DNA of 64,000 nt, from NCBI RefSeq assembly GCF_006335005.1, contig NZ_VDMP01000026.1, positions 400,216 through 464,215 of the forward strand, in the 5' to 3' direction. Origin of the DNA: Nocardioides albidus. Its GTDB lineage: Bacteria; Actinomycetota; Actinomycetes; Propionibacteriales; Nocardioidaceae. The notes beneath the pieces were generated by a model. It saw nothing but the letters and a program-made list of their open reading frames with translations. It ran no database searches and was not told the DNA's origin. A program made the translations under genes and the position numbers. This document shows positions 8,379 through 17,472 of the stretch, piece by piece (position 1 is the stretch's first letter; each line of letters starts with the position of its first letter).

Positions 8379-9575
8379 ATGGCTAGGCCCCGCACTCCGA
8401 TCGGGACATTCGGCGAGCTCGAGTTCACGACGCTTCCCAACGGCACGGTGCGAGCGAGGACGCGCTTCAGGGATCATGACGGGCGGCTGCGACGGGTCGA
8501 AGCCAGCGGCGACACTCGCAAGAGCGCCGAACACCGCCTCAAGGAGAAGCTCGCGCTCCGCGGCGGCTATTCGGCCGGGTTCGGCGAGCTGACGCCCGAC
8601 AGCACATTTAGCCACCTGGTCGACGTATGGCTAGAGGACCTCGACCTCCAGGGCAAGCTCGCGGAGAGCACGAGGGCGCTGTACGAGCGAAACATGCGCC
8701 AGCTCGTCATGCCGGCGTTCGAGAACTACCTCTTGCGCGAAATCAGCGTGCGCAAGGTGGACCAGTTCATCAAGCGCCTGGCGTCGGCCAAGAGCTACAG
8801 CACCGCCAAGCAGGCACGCACAGTCCTCAGCCTCGCGCTCGGCCTGGCCGTCCGCTATGACGCACTCCGAGAGAACCCCGTCCGCGACACAGCCCGCCTC
8901 CACAAGCCGCCCTCGGAGACGATGGCCCTGACACTGGAGCAGGTTGAGGCGATCCGCGCGGCGGTACGCAGTTGGCGCCGCGCACCAGGGACGCCGGGTC
9001 CGCCGCCTGACGGTCAGTTGGAGCAGATCATCGAGGTCATGCTCGGGACCTCCGCGCGGATCGGCGAGGTGCTCGCGATCCGAAAGTGCGATGTCGACGT
9101 CACGGTAACCCCGGCGACAGTCCGCATCTGCGGCACGATCGTGTCCCCCGCGGGGAAGCCGACCTATCGGCAGTCCCATCCGAAAACGGCCAAGTCGACT
9201 CGGGTGGTGTCGGTGCCGACCTTCGCTGCGGAGGTGATCCGTCAGCGGCTGGCTGTGGTCAGTCACGAGCCGGCCGAGAATCTGCTCTTCCACACCCGGA
9301 ACGGGACTCCGTTGACGACCAACAACATCCGGCGCAGGCTGCGATCCGTGCTGTCGGATGCCGGGATCGAAGGGGTGACTCCCCATGCCTTCCGCCGCAC
9401 CGTGGCGACGGTCCTCGACCGGGCCAGCGGCCCGGACCTGGCTGCCGAGCTGCTCGGACACACCTCCTCGAAGATCACCAAGGAGCACTACATCGAGCCC
9501 GACGAGGCCGTTGATCCTGTGACGGCCGAGATCCTCGAGGCGCTGGCTCCGAAACGGGCGAAGGAGACGTCGTGA
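8379..9575 (+). CDS. int: Tyrosine site-specific integrase
   Basis: This 398-residue phage/ICE-type integrase has an N-terminal arm-binding domain (about 1-70), a SAM-like core-binding domain (about 75-175) and a catalytic domain. All catalytic residues are visible: R227 in GTSARIGE, H336 and R339 in HAFRR, H361 in LGHTSS and Tyr371 in KEHYIEP. It presumably drives integration into tRNA-fMet. Its stop overlaps the start of the toxin gene (GTGA). Confidence 0.95.
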   Translation: MARPRTPIGTFGELEFTTLPNGTVRARTRFRDHDGRLRRVEASGDTRKSAEHRLKEKLALRGGYSAGFGELTPDSTFSHLVDVWLEDLDLQGKLAESTRALYERNMRQLVMPAFENYLLREISVRKVDQFIKRLASAKSYSTAKQARTVLSLALGLAVRYDALRENPVRDTARLHKPPSETMALTLEQVEAIRAAVRSWRRAPGTPGPPPDGQLEQIIEVMLGTSARIGEVLAIRKCDVDVTVTPATVRICGTIVSPAGKPTYRQSHPKTAKSTRVVSVPTFAAEVIRQRLAVVSHEPAENLLFHTRNGTPLTTNNIRRRLRSVLSDAGIEGVTPHAFRRTVATVLDRASGPDLAAELLGHTSSKITKEHYIEPDEAVDPVTAEILEALAPKRAKETS

Positions 9576-10018
9576 ACGAGGAGGAGCCCGATCGTCATAC
9601 CCTTTCCCACGTAGAGGGGAAAGGGTATACTGCTGGAGTCTGGGAGGTCGACGTCGAGCTGATCGAGGGCTGGCTCGACGAGGCGGATCCAGACACCTTC
9701 GACCAAGTGATCGCTGCGATCCGTCTGCTCGCAGATCACGGCCCGGGACTTGGTCGACCACTGGTGGACTCGATCGTCGGGTCTCGACACAAGAACATGA
9801 AGGAGCTGCGACCCGGGTCCGCAGGTCGCAGTGAGGTGAGGATCCTGTTCGCGTTCGATCCGAAGCGCAGAGGGATCATGCTCCTTGCCGGCGACAAGCA
9901 CGGGGCGTGGCAGAAGTGGTATCGCACGAACATCCCGATCGCTGACGATCGGTACGACGAGCACCTGAAGAAGCTCAAGGAACAGAAGGGCGGGGAACGA
10001 GATGGCAAAGACGCTTGA
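9572..10018 (+). CDS. HigB/RelE-type toxin (Gp49-like)
   Basis: This 148-residue protein has a core WEVDVELIEGWLDEAD...LGRPLVDSIVGSRHKNMKELRP...RILFAFDPKRRGIMLLAGDK, typical of the HigB/Gp49-like branch of the RelE mRNA interferases, which cut mRNA on the ribosome. The GTG at 9572 has a strong AAGGAG eight to ten bases upstream and is coupled to int. The first 22 residues are extra compared with usual HigB proteins, which begin near the WEV motif. A palindrome and a TATACT element lie inside that extension. The antitoxin gene follows with a 17-base overlap. Confidence 0.85.
   Translation: MNEEEPDRHTLSHVEGKGYTAGVWEVDVELIEGWLDEADPDTFDQVIAAIRLLADHGPGLGRPLVDSIVGSRHKNMKELRPGSAGRSEVRILFAFDPKRRGIMLLAGDKHGAWQKWYRTNIPIADDRYDEHLKKLKEQKGGERDGKDA
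9597..9628 (+). promoter_or_regulatory. Perfect 12-bp inverted repeat with adjoining -10, likely TA operator
   Basis: ATACCCTTTCCC (9597-9608) and GGGAAAGGGTAT (9617-9628) are exact inverted repeats separated by eight bases. The right arm runs into TATACT (9626-9631), a good -10 hexamer, with TTTCCC 17 bases upstream. This is the expected layout of an autoregulated toxin-antitoxin promoter bound by the XRE antitoxin. It sits inside the annotated 5' end of the toxin gene. Confidence 0.65.
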
Positions 10019-10307
10019 GGAGTACATGGCCAAGCGCCCCGGCCGTCCCGACGTCCAGGCGCGCCACATGGAGCGCATGCTCGCCGAGGTGCGCGCCTAC
10101 CGCCTCCGTGAGCTGCGCGAGATGATGGCCATGACCCAGACCGACGTCGCGGAGACGCTGGAGATCAGCCAGAAGCGGGTCTCCGAGATCGAGCGCGGAG
10201 ACGTCGAGCGGACCAAGGTCGACACCCTTCGTCGCTACGCCGATGCGCTCGGCGGGACGCTGCGGGTGGAGGTCCAGGTCGGCGACGAGACGTATCAAAT
10301 CGCCTGA
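10002..10307 (+). CDS. HigA-type XRE antitoxin
   Basis: This 101-residue protein has a helix-turn-helix of the XRE/Cro family (MTQTDVAETLEISQKRVSEIE, about residues 43-63) and a short C-terminal beta segment (GTLRVEVQVGDETYQIA). It is the usual partner of Gp49-like toxins. It overlaps the toxin gene by 17 bases. It should neutralise the toxin and repress the promoter containing the 9597-9628 inverted repeat. Confidence 0.88.
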   Translation: MAKTLEEYMAKRPGRPDVQARHMERMLAEVRAYRLRELREMMAMTQTDVAETLEISQKRVSEIERGDVERTKVDTLRRYADALGGTLRVEVQVGDETYQIA

Positions 10308-10402
10308 GCGGGTCGACTTCTGCGGATCCTCGCTTGCGTCGCGCCGCAGGGCCTTGTTGCGTCGGTGTCCCCAAGGCGCGCGACTGCTGGCCTCGAGCAG
10401 CC

Positions 10403-11704
10403 TCAGATTCCTAGTTCGGGCGGACGATGTGCCGGACGGTGGATAAGGGCGGCGTGGAGGTCCGCCCGGCTCGTACCCGCGGACGAGATGGTGGGCTCGT
10501 CCGGTGGTCTCAGGTGCTTGCGTGCTGTCCGGATGACCTCAAGGTCAGTTGCTTGCGCGACGGGCACAAAGCGCTCACGGACCGGGTGAACCAGACGTCC
10601 GTCTCCGCTCACCAGCCGTGGGACGGTCACGCGCTGGACGAAGGCTCCGCGCTCCACACCGGCTTCGAGGATGTCGGCGATGCGCGTGTCGACTCTTCGG
10701 AACAAGGACTGGAAGCCGCCGAGCATCCTCGGCTCGATCACCGTCTCCGGACGCAGGGCCTTCAGTCGGCCGACGGCGTTCGCCGCCTCGCCCGCCGCGG
10801 CCGTGCCGTTGCCAAGCCGCCCTCCGATGTTGCGGAGCTCGCGCTGGATGCGCGAGTAGGTCTCTGCACGTGCGCCCCATTGCCCAGCGAGGTCGGGATC
10901 GATCCGTTGGGCGTATGGCACCAGGCCGGCACTGAGCAGGCGCTGCGAGTCGACGACCAGGCGCAGATTCATCGCATCGGGGAAGGACGCCAGCCTCACG
11001 AGCAGGTTGTGCTCGGCTTGGAGGACACCGAGCACGCCCGGCTTCGCTGGTCCTCCGATGGGCTTCGTCCGCGGCCGCCAGCCGGTCTGGTCGACGCTGT
11101 AATCGGGCTGCCCGAGGCTCACGTCCAATGCCGTGGCGAGCGCAGCCCACCCGAGACGGTCGCAGCCGGCGATGGGCTCCCATCCGGGTGTGTTGCGATA
11201 CCGGCGGTCGAGTACGACGAGGGCCTGGCTGATGGCCGCGACGTCGCCTGCGATCGTTCGCGACTGCGCCGCGGTGAGGTGGATCGCCTGGTCGGGCGCC
11301 GTGTCGTGCTCGGCGAGCGCTGCAGCGCGTGCCGCGAGACGCCAATGTTCGACGACGCCGTTTGAGCTGGGGGTCGTGAGGTCCTGGCTCGACGCCGGCC
11401 GCGTCGCCGCCCGATCGCGAGCCCCCTCCAAGCCTCGAGCGAGTTCGGCCACTGCGGCGCCGTGATCGCTCGCCGCGCGGAACGGGTCGGCCGGCTTCTG
11501 CGGAACGTTGGGGAACGTGAGCGGCCGAGCCACGCCGATGGCCTGCGCGCACCAGACGAGAACGGACTGTCGGTATCGCAGGATCTGTTGTCCCGCCGCG
11601 GCGCGCTCCGCCGGTGAATCTGCGGCGAGGCGACGCATGATCCGGTGCTGGCGAAGGAGTGCAGCCAGCTCCGCGCGCATCTGGGCGCCGTTCTCGCCGT
11701 ACAT
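10403..11704 (-). CDS. Conserved element protein of unknown function, helical
   Basis: This 433-residue, largely alpha-helical protein begins MYGENGAQMRAELAALL. Its ATG overlaps the stop of the upstream 99-residue gene by one base (TGATG). It is rich in Ala, Arg and Leu and has no membrane segment or catalytic motif I recognise. It is the last gene of the leftward transfer-region operon, next to the toxin-antitoxin pair. The longer frame up to 11812 overlaps the preceding gene and lacks a good start. Confidence 0.6.
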   Translation of the reverse strand: MYGENGAQMRAELAALLRQHRIMRRLAADSPAERAAAGQQILRYRQSVLVWCAQAIGVARPLTFPNVPQKPADPFRAASDHGAAVAELARGLEGARDRAATRPASSQDLTTPSSNGVVEHWRLAARAAALAEHDTAPDQAIHLTAAQSRTIAGDVAAISQALVVLDRRYRNTPGWEPIAGCDRLGWAALATALDVSLGQPDYSVDQTGWRPRTKPIGGPAKPGVLGVLQAEHNLLVRLASFPDAMNLRLVVDSQRLLSAGLVPYAQRIDPDLAGQWGARAETYSRIQRELRNIGGRLGNGTAAAGEAANAVGRLKALRPETVIEPRMLGGFQSLFRRVDTRIADILEAGVERGAFVQRVTVPRLVSGDGRLVHPVRERFVPVAQATDLEVIRTARKHLRPPDEPTISSAGTSRADLHAALIHRPAHRPPELGI

Positions 11705-12003
11705 CAGCCGATGTCCAGGTCGTGTGCGTCGACGAGCATCGCCAGAATCAGCTCGACCGACAAGGCGTCGACGCCGTAGTCCTCGAGTTCCTGAATGGCG
11801 CTGCGCGCGCACGCGAGAAGGATGGCGCGGTCGTCAGTGAGGTCCTCGGTGTCCAGTGCCGGGCACTCGTCGCCGTGCACCCGGTCGAGTTCGAGGAGGA
11901 CGCGCTCGTATGCGGAGGAGGCGTCGAGTTTCAGCGCCTGGTCGGCGAGGGCCGCGATGTAGGACCTCGCTTGAGCGAGTGTTTGTGCGTGGGGGAGAAG
12001 CAT
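11704..12003 (-). CDS. Small conserved element protein, unknown
   Basis: This 99-residue acidic helical protein starts MLLPHAQTLAQARSYIAALAD. The ATG at 12003 has an excellent AAGGAGG five to six bases upstream, which decides the start against the much longer open frame to 12621. It is translationally coupled to the 433-residue gene downstream. No domain is recognised. Confidence 0.65.
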   Translation of the reverse strand: MLLPHAQTLAQARSYIAALADQALKLDASSAYERVLLELDRVHGDECPALDTEDLTDDRAILLACARSAIQELEDYGVDALSVELILAMLVDAHDLDIG

Positions 12004-12122
12004 CGTCCCTCCTTCAGGTGGTCGGATATCGACCCTGTGCCGGCAGTCGTCGTCCGGGGGTTCGCCGTTCGGTCTTCTGTGGACGAGCCCGCGCTCGGGC
12101 TGGCCATGGCGCGCTCCTGGAG

Positions 12123-12659
12123 TCAGCCGATGAGCTGCTGGTCGACCATCGCCGCGATCCGGCGCCGGCGGAGCACGTCCTCGCGCACGAACTGCGCGAA
12201 GTCCTCGTCCCGGTTCGGGATCTCGATCTCGGTGCCTGTCTGGGGCGCTGACTCGCCGGGCCACGTCGTCTGCCGGGTGGGTCGGTCGCGATCGAGCCGC
12301 GTACCGCAGATCGAGACCCAGTCCCGCAGGCGGTAACGAGCGTCCGAGAAGTCGCGCATCCATGCGATGGGAGCCGACGGTGATGCTGACTCGTGGTAGC
12401 AGCTCAGCCAGTGACAGTGCAGCGCCGAGAGTTCCCAGACAAGCTCGTCGTGGCGGTGCCAGTACGGCGGCACGATGTTGGGCGGGAGGCCGAACGTGAC
12501 CTTGAGCCACTTCACCCAGTGGTCGAGGTCCCGCCACTCGATCTCGGCCTGCTCGGCGTCGAGGAGGTTCCAATTGATCGGGGCCGGTGGGCGCTCGAGC
12601 AGGTCGCTCACGCTGCGCCACGCATCAACGTCGTCGGGCTCGTCCGGAAACGGACTCAT
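12123..12659 (-). CDS. DUF4913-like protein
   Basis: This 178-residue protein has a core LDHWVKWLKVTFGLPPNIVPPYWHRHDELVWELSALHCHWLSCY...APIAWMRDFSDARYRLRDWV that matches the DUF4913 pattern: a Trp-rich domain common on actinobacterial plasmids and conjugative elements beside SSB and coupling-protein genes. Its function is unknown. The ATG at 12659, seven bases after GAGG, is preferred to a GTG three bases earlier. SSB precedes it on the same strand. Confidence 0.7.
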   Translation of the reverse strand: MSPFPDEPDDVDAWRSVSDLLERPPAPINWNLLDAEQAEIEWRDLDHWVKWLKVTFGLPPNIVPPYWHRHDELVWELSALHCHWLSCYHESASPSAPIAWMRDFSDARYRLRDWVSICGTRLDRDRPTRQTTWPGESAPQTGTEIEIPNRDEDFAQFVREDVLRRRRIAAMVDQQLIG

Positions 12660-12672
12660 CACAACGCCTCGG

Positions 12673-13086
12673 TCAGAGGCCGACGGCGGGCGGCTGCGGC
12701 ACAGCGGTCAGGGGCGGGTCGGCGGCGTGACGTCCGCGCTGAACGACGTAGTCGGTCTTGTTGGCGTTGTGGCCGATCTTGCGGGCAACGAACTCCTCCC
12801 TGACGACGCTGCCCTCGCGGCCGTCCACGTCGTACTCGTGGACGTAGCCACTGGCCACGAAAGAGTCACCCTTGCGGAAACGGGCGTACGTCTCGCGGGC
12901 GGTGCTCTCGAAGGCCACCATGTCGTGGAAGGTCGGGTCGAGCTTCGTGAAGCTGCCGTCGACCTCCTTGCGCCACTGCTCGATGCCGACACGCAGACGG
13001 CAGCACTCGGCGCCCTGCTTGGTGAAGTGGAGCTCCGGCGCGGAGGCGACGAAGCCGACTAGGCTCATCTGAGTGGGAATGGACAT
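12673..13086 (-). CDS. ssb: Single-stranded DNA-binding protein (element copy)
   Basis: This 137-residue protein has an OB-fold: SLVGFVASAPELHFTKQGAECCRLRVGIEQWRK, then a strand with FHDMVAFESTARETYARFRKGDSFVASGYVHEYDVDG. It is shorter than chromosomal SSB and lacks the acidic C-terminal tip, as usual for conjugative-element SSBs, which coat the transferred strand. Of two adjacent ATGs (13089, 13086), the second has better spacing to AGGAG. Confidence 0.88.
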   Translation of the reverse strand: MSIPTQMSLVGFVASAPELHFTKQGAECCRLRVGIEQWRKEVDGSFTKLDPTFHDMVAFESTARETYARFRKGDSFVASGYVHEYDVDGREGSVVREEFVARKIGHNANKTDYVVQRGRHAADPPLTAVPQPPAVGL

Positions 13087-13203
13087 CATGACTCCTGGGA
13101 TCTGGCGGCGCCTCGATGAACACCGCGCTCAGGAGTGAGGTGCACTGGCTACGCCACCAGCCGGAAGTCCGAGCTACTCGAGCCGGAAGCGTGCACAGCC
13201 CTG

Positions 13204-15180
13204 TCAGCCGGCCTCAGTGCCTTGGTCGATCTCTTCTTCGAATACCTCATCGGGGAGATACGGCGCGTACCTCTCGCGCATCAGACTGAGCCCTGTGTCG
13301 CGATCAGACTCGTACTGAAGTGACTGTTCAACAAACTTGATTCGATGGCGCGCGGACGACAGAACCTCGGCCCAGGTATGGACCCAGATGCTGTACTTCT
13401 CGCCCTGATGAGCGCACCCGAACGGGCGACCGATCTGTCGACGCATCTCGTCGACGTCCTTGCGGGTGTCGTTGCCGATCAACCAGAAGTCCCATGTCAC
13501 GTTGGGTTGGTTGAACCGCTCGTCGTTCACGATTGCACTGGCGTAGCTCCGCAGTTGGTCCACGTCAGCCGCCTCAAGACGGTGGTTCGGGCGCTTAAGC
13601 TCCACGACCAGGTGGGTCATGCGGTCCTCGTTGGATGGCATGGAGCGACCAAGCACCAGATCTGGAATCGCCTCCTTGCCGTCGTCGCGGACGATCTTCG
13701 AGCTCGCCAACTCCACGTCTTGGCCGAGCTTCTGCAGAAACTTCTTAAGCACGGCGTTGAGCGGCTTGTCGTCGCCAGTGATCGACCACTGCTCGCCGAA
13801 CAGCCACGTCTCGTTCGCGAGGATGCGGTGCAACTGCCGGCGTTCCAGCATCCGCCGGCGGGTCTGACGATCGAACAGCAACGCATCAAGCCCGTTCAGG
13901 AAGTCGACGCGCCCTCCGATCTCCTTACCCACCTGGATCAGGTGGGTCAGCGACGTGCGTTCCAAGATCTCCTTTAATTCGTCCAGTCGCTGCCCCGGGA
14001 GCTTCACCACCTCGTGGAGTATTGGCAGCAAGGATTCCGGATCGTTTTCCAACGCCTCGCGCATCAGGCGCAATGCCAGCGCCTTGACGCGACGCGACTT
14101 GGTCTCCTCGATGGTGCGCGCCGTGGTCATCGCCACGACATTGAAGATCTCGCGAGTTGCGCTCTCGACGGCATTTTGCGGTTCGCCGTCCTCAAACGGG
14201 TAGACCCCTTCAGCCTTCCACCCCCGGACCGTGTCAGCCTCCCGCTTGCGTGCTGAGTCGGCGAGAGCCGCTCGGAGCGCTGCCTTGGCTGTCGTGATCA
14301 CCTGCCCAGGCAGCGAGTCGAGGTCGTCCAGAAGGAGCATGGGGGCGTCGTGACTGAATCCATCCCACCGCAAGTAGGCGGTGAACTCCGACCCGGGACT
14401 CCGAATGCCGGGCGGAATGTCGTCGATAATCGAGCCGTCTGCAGTGCACAGGTAGAGCCGACGGTCGACGTTCGACAGATTCCACTCGATGAGAGTGAGG
14501 CTCGCAGTCCCATCGACGCCGTCTGGCAGTTCGAGCTCGATCTCCCGCTGCGTCTCGATAACGGAGACCGGGGTAAGAGCCTCGTCTAGGAACTCGATGT
14601 TGAAGTCTTCGTAGCGCTCCAGATGGAGCGCGAACTCTCCCAGGAGCTGGTTTCGTAGGTCGTCAGTCCGGTCAAAAGCGCTCTGCGCGGCAGCGGTGAC
14701 CATGCCGACAACGACTCGCGTGCCTGACGTCGTCGATTCGCAGGCGCCCTCGCTGATCTCCATGTGCTGAAGGTCGTCGGCATTGCCACGTACCGTGACG
14801 GTCGACGGCGCCCCTCCCTCTACCTGGGGTGCCGTCGAGACCCATTGCACGGAGCGTCCCAGGCCGAAAGCGGCGTACCTGCCCCGGCCGAGTTTTCCGT
14901 GCACTGGCCGCTTCCCCTCAGTGAGTGCGCCCGGCTTGCGCTTCCAACTGTCGCCAACAGTCTCGAAGGCCAACTGCGCACGCTGGAGATTCATCCCGTG
15001 CCCGTCGTCCTCGACTTGGATCTGGTCGATGGCCCCGAGGGCGTTGGTTGTCACGCGAACGCGCACCAATGTGGCGTCCTCGTCGAAGGCGTTCCAGATC
15101 AGCTCGCACAGCCCTGCGCCGGGCCGTTTGACATAGCTCTCGAGGATGGACTTGCCCGCGTGCACGGTGATCCTCGTCAT
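13204..15180 (-). CDS. GHKL ATPase fused to Shedu-like (DUF4263) PD-(D/E)XK nuclease, candidate defence protein
   Basis: This is a 658-residue protein. The N-terminal GHKL/HSP90-type ATPase has an N box (E26, N30, D34), G1 DDGHGM (58-63), G2 GKLGRGRYAAFGLG (95-108) and SGT at about 152-154. A helical linker (about 340-440) follows. The C-terminal region has LHRILANETWLFGEQWS (450-466), resembling the WLFG segment of DUF4263/Shedu, then D507 and VVELKRP with E527 and K529, and Q542: a PD-(D/E)XK nuclease core. It sits alone among transfer genes, with codon use visibly less GC-rich than its neighbours. Shedu nucleases are known antiphage effectors with variable N-terminal domains; the defence role here is inferred. 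Confidence 0.75.
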   Translation of the reverse strand: MTRITVHAGKSILESYVKRPGAGLCELIWNAFDEDATLVRVRVTTNALGAIDQIQVEDDGHGMNLQRAQLAFETVGDSWKRKPGALTEGKRPVHGKLGRGRYAAFGLGRSVQWVSTAPQVEGGAPSTVTVRGNADDLQHMEISEGACESTTSGTRVVVGMVTAAAQSAFDRTDDLRNQLLGEFALHLERYEDFNIEFLDEALTPVSVIETQREIELELPDGVDGTASLTLIEWNLSNVDRRLYLCTADGSIIDDIPPGIRSPGSEFTAYLRWDGFSHDAPMLLLDDLDSLPGQVITTAKAALRAALADSARKREADTVRGWKAEGVYPFEDGEPQNAVESATREIFNVVAMTTARTIEETKSRRVKALALRLMREALENDPESLLPILHEVVKLPGQRLDELKEILERTSLTHLIQVGKEIGGRVDFLNGLDALLFDRQTRRRMLERRQLHRILANETWLFGEQWSITGDDKPLNAVLKKFLQKLGQDVELASSKIVRDDGKEAIPDLVLGRSMPSNEDRMTHLVVELKRPNHRLEAADVDQLRSYASAIVNDERFNQPNVTWDFWLIGNDTRKDVDEMRRQIGRPFGCAHQGEKYSIWVHTWAEVLSSARHRIKFVEQSLQYESDRDTGLSLMRERYAPYLPDEVFEEEIDQGTEAG

Positions 15181-15295
15181 GTCGTCATGCTGCCACAGAG
15201 GTCCGACACGTCCGGGGGCTCGGAGTGGCGTGCACGAGACTCCAGGAGGGCGCCCGGGCGGCCTGGTGCGATTCGGTGTCGAAAACGGTGCTGGC

Positions 15296-17011
15296 TCATC
15301 GATTCGTCCAAGATCGAAGGCCAGCCACGATGGGCGGCACCGAGCGAAGCAGCACGAGGCCGGTGCCGAAGGGAAGCGTTCGGATCCGCTCTGGCGGCAT
15401 TACCGCGACGCGGCGAGTCGACCGCTGAAGGGAGCGCTGGCCGTAGTCGCCGATGCTCACGGTGTCGGTGCGCTCGTCGCGCTCGCCGATGAGAACCGAG
15501 AGTTCCTGCAGGTCCTTCGAGGCCGATGCGCCGCCGAGGATGACCTTGACGATGCTCGCGTCCCAGATCGTGCTGGCCGCATGGTCGCCCCACTTGTTGC
15601 GCGCCTGAGCCAGCGACTGGAGGACGGGCATTGTCGTGATCCCGGTCCCGCCGCCCTCGGCCATCAGGACCGGGAGGGAGGGGAGCGGCGCGAGGTTGCC
15701 GATCTCGTCGAGCGCCATGAGGACGGGAGGGTCCAGGCGTGAGCCTGGTGACGCCGCAGCGAGGTGACGGGCGACCTCGGTGAGGTCTTCCATGAACGCG
15801 GCGACGAGCGGCCACGAGGCACCTGCGCCGGCTCCGGTGGCCAGCAGGTAGAGAGTGCCGCATTTGGTAAGGAAGTCGCGCGGGTCGAACGCCTCGCCCG
15901 GCTCCGGGCTGACGGCCTCCAGCACGGCAGGATCGGCGAGGCAGGAGAGAGCTTGGGCGACGGCCATCCAGATGGAGTCACGGGTGCGCGGATCTGAGCT
16001 GATCATGCCCTCGAGCGAGTCCGACCATCCCGCAGCTGCTTGCGGGTGGCTGGCGAGGATGCCGACGGCGTCAGCTGCGGCAGATGCGGACAGAGACCAT
16101 TCGAAGAGTGCGCGAGTCGGTAGTTGCTCGAGGGCGGCTGCATGGAGGAGCGCTTGGAGCGCGGAGCGGGCCTTGCCTTCCCAGAAGCCGCCGGACTCTG
16201 TGCCGCCGGAGGAGAGTCCGGTCGACGACGCCAGCCCTGAAGCGCGGATCATCGCAGTTAGGGGCTGTTCGCAGCCGCGGATCGGCGACCATCGAACGCC
16301 GCAACCGTCGACGGCTGGCACTCCCTCGGTGAGGTGCTGAGGGTCGAACACGGCGACCGGCCCGTGTTCCTTGCGGGCTGTGATCGTGGAGGCGATGTTG
16401 TCCGGCCGTGTGGAGGTGGTGACGACGGTCCCGGGCGCGTCGAGGATGGCATTGATGACGAGGTGGAGTCCCTTGCCGGAACGTGGCGGACCGATCACGA
16501 GGATCGAGTCCTCGACCGATGCCCAGATCTCGCGGCCACAGCTGCGTCCGATCAGGTAGCCGACGTCGCTCGCGCGGGGGTGGCGGATCGAGGGCCGAAG
16601 GGTGGCGGCACGTCGTACGAGGGCCTTCTTCGATGCGGTCGTGTCGATGTCCCGGGCGGTTGCGGTGCCCTTGATGCGGTGGGGATCTCGAGCAGCCCGG
16701 TGCCGCAGACGAGCGACCAATCTCCACACGCACCAGGCGATTGTCGCGAGGACGCCGAGCAGCAGCACAACGACGCTCCAATACGCGATCGCTGACAACC
16801 CGGGCGCCTCGAATGCTTGTGCTGGCCGGCGAGGCTCGGTCAGGACCCGCAGTCCGCTCGCGATCCCGCCTTCGGGCGCGGCCGCACCCGTTGCGACCGC
16901 AGCGGCCGTGGCTGCGGCGCGGAGCACCAGCGCCAGAGTGAGCGCCGCGACTATCCCGATGAGTGCCAGGTTCACGAGCTCGTCGTTCCCACCGCGTGCT
17001 GCGGGGTTCAT
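15296..17011 (-). CDS. VirD4/TraG-type type IV coupling protein
   Basis: This 571-residue protein has two N-terminal transmembrane helices (about 12-40 and 72-100), Walker A GPPRSGKG at 174-181 and Walker B VLMALDEIGNL, followed by a TraM-recognition-like C-terminal region with GITTMPVLQSLAQARNKWG. Coupling proteins are hexameric inner-membrane ATPases that bring the relaxase-DNA complex to the type IV channel. The start overlaps the end of the 154-residue gene by four bases. Confidence 0.9.
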   Translation of the reverse strand: MNPAARGGNDELVNLALIGIVAALTLALVLRAAATAAAVATGAAAPEGGIASGLRVLTEPRRPAQAFEAPGLSAIAYWSVVVLLLGVLATIAWCVWRLVARLRHRAARDPHRIKGTATARDIDTTASKKALVRRAATLRPSIRHPRASDVGYLIGRSCGREIWASVEDSILVIGPPRSGKGLHLVINAILDAPGTVVTTSTRPDNIASTITARKEHGPVAVFDPQHLTEGVPAVDGCGVRWSPIRGCEQPLTAMIRASGLASSTGLSSGGTESGGFWEGKARSALQALLHAAALEQLPTRALFEWSLSASAAADAVGILASHPQAAAGWSDSLEGMISSDPRTRDSIWMAVAQALSCLADPAVLEAVSPEPGEAFDPRDFLTKCGTLYLLATGAGAGASWPLVAAFMEDLTEVARHLAAASPGSRLDPPVLMALDEIGNLAPLPSLPVLMAEGGGTGITTMPVLQSLAQARNKWGDHAASTIWDASIVKVILGGASASKDLQELSVLIGERDERTDTVSIGDYGQRSLQRSTRRVAVMPPERIRTLPFGTGLVLLRSVPPIVAGLRSWTNR

Positions 17012-17472
17012 GCGGGCGCCTCGAATGGGGTGACTGTCCGTGACCTCGTCCCGAGCAGTACGAGCCCACCGCGGGTTGCGGCGATCAGCGCGGGCGGGAG
17101 GTTCAGTGACGCGTTGCCTTCCGCGTCGGCGTTCTGGCGTACGACGACGTAGGCCAGGGCGACTTCCTCGCCGGGCTGGAATCCGGCACCAGCGAGCGCC
17201 GGAGGTCGCGAGCTGGGAGACGGTTCCGCGGCGGCTGCAGCCGAGGACTCTCGAGGAGTCGCGACGTCAGTGAACGTCGAGCCGTCGGCCTCGCGTACCT
17301 CGACGCGTACAGGGGCGCCGAGGTCTGAGGTGATCTCGTCGATGACAGCGCGAAGGTCGCCGCGTGTCCTGGTCTGTTCGGAATAGTGCGGGACACCGTC
17401 GACGTCGACCGCGAGTACGCCGTCGGCGTCGATGGCGACGTGAACGGTGCTGAGGACGACGGGGATCTTCAT
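17008..17472 (-). CDS. Conserved transfer-region protein, unknown
   Basis: This 154-residue protein has beta-rich halves (MKIPVVLSTVHVAIDADGVL at the start; VALAYVVVRQNADAEGNASLNLPPALI near the end) joined by an Ala/Ser/Pro linker. It overlaps both neighbours by four bases, which ties it to the coupling protein and ArdC as a single transcription unit. No function can be assigned from sequence. Confidence 0.7.
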   Translation of the reverse strand: MKIPVVLSTVHVAIDADGVLAVDVDGVPHYSEQTRTRGDLRAVIDEITSDLGAPVRVEVREADGSTFTDVATPRESSAAAAAEPSPSSRPPALAGAGFQPGEEVALAYVVVRQNADAEGNASLNLPPALIAATRGGLVLLGTRSRTVTPFEAPA

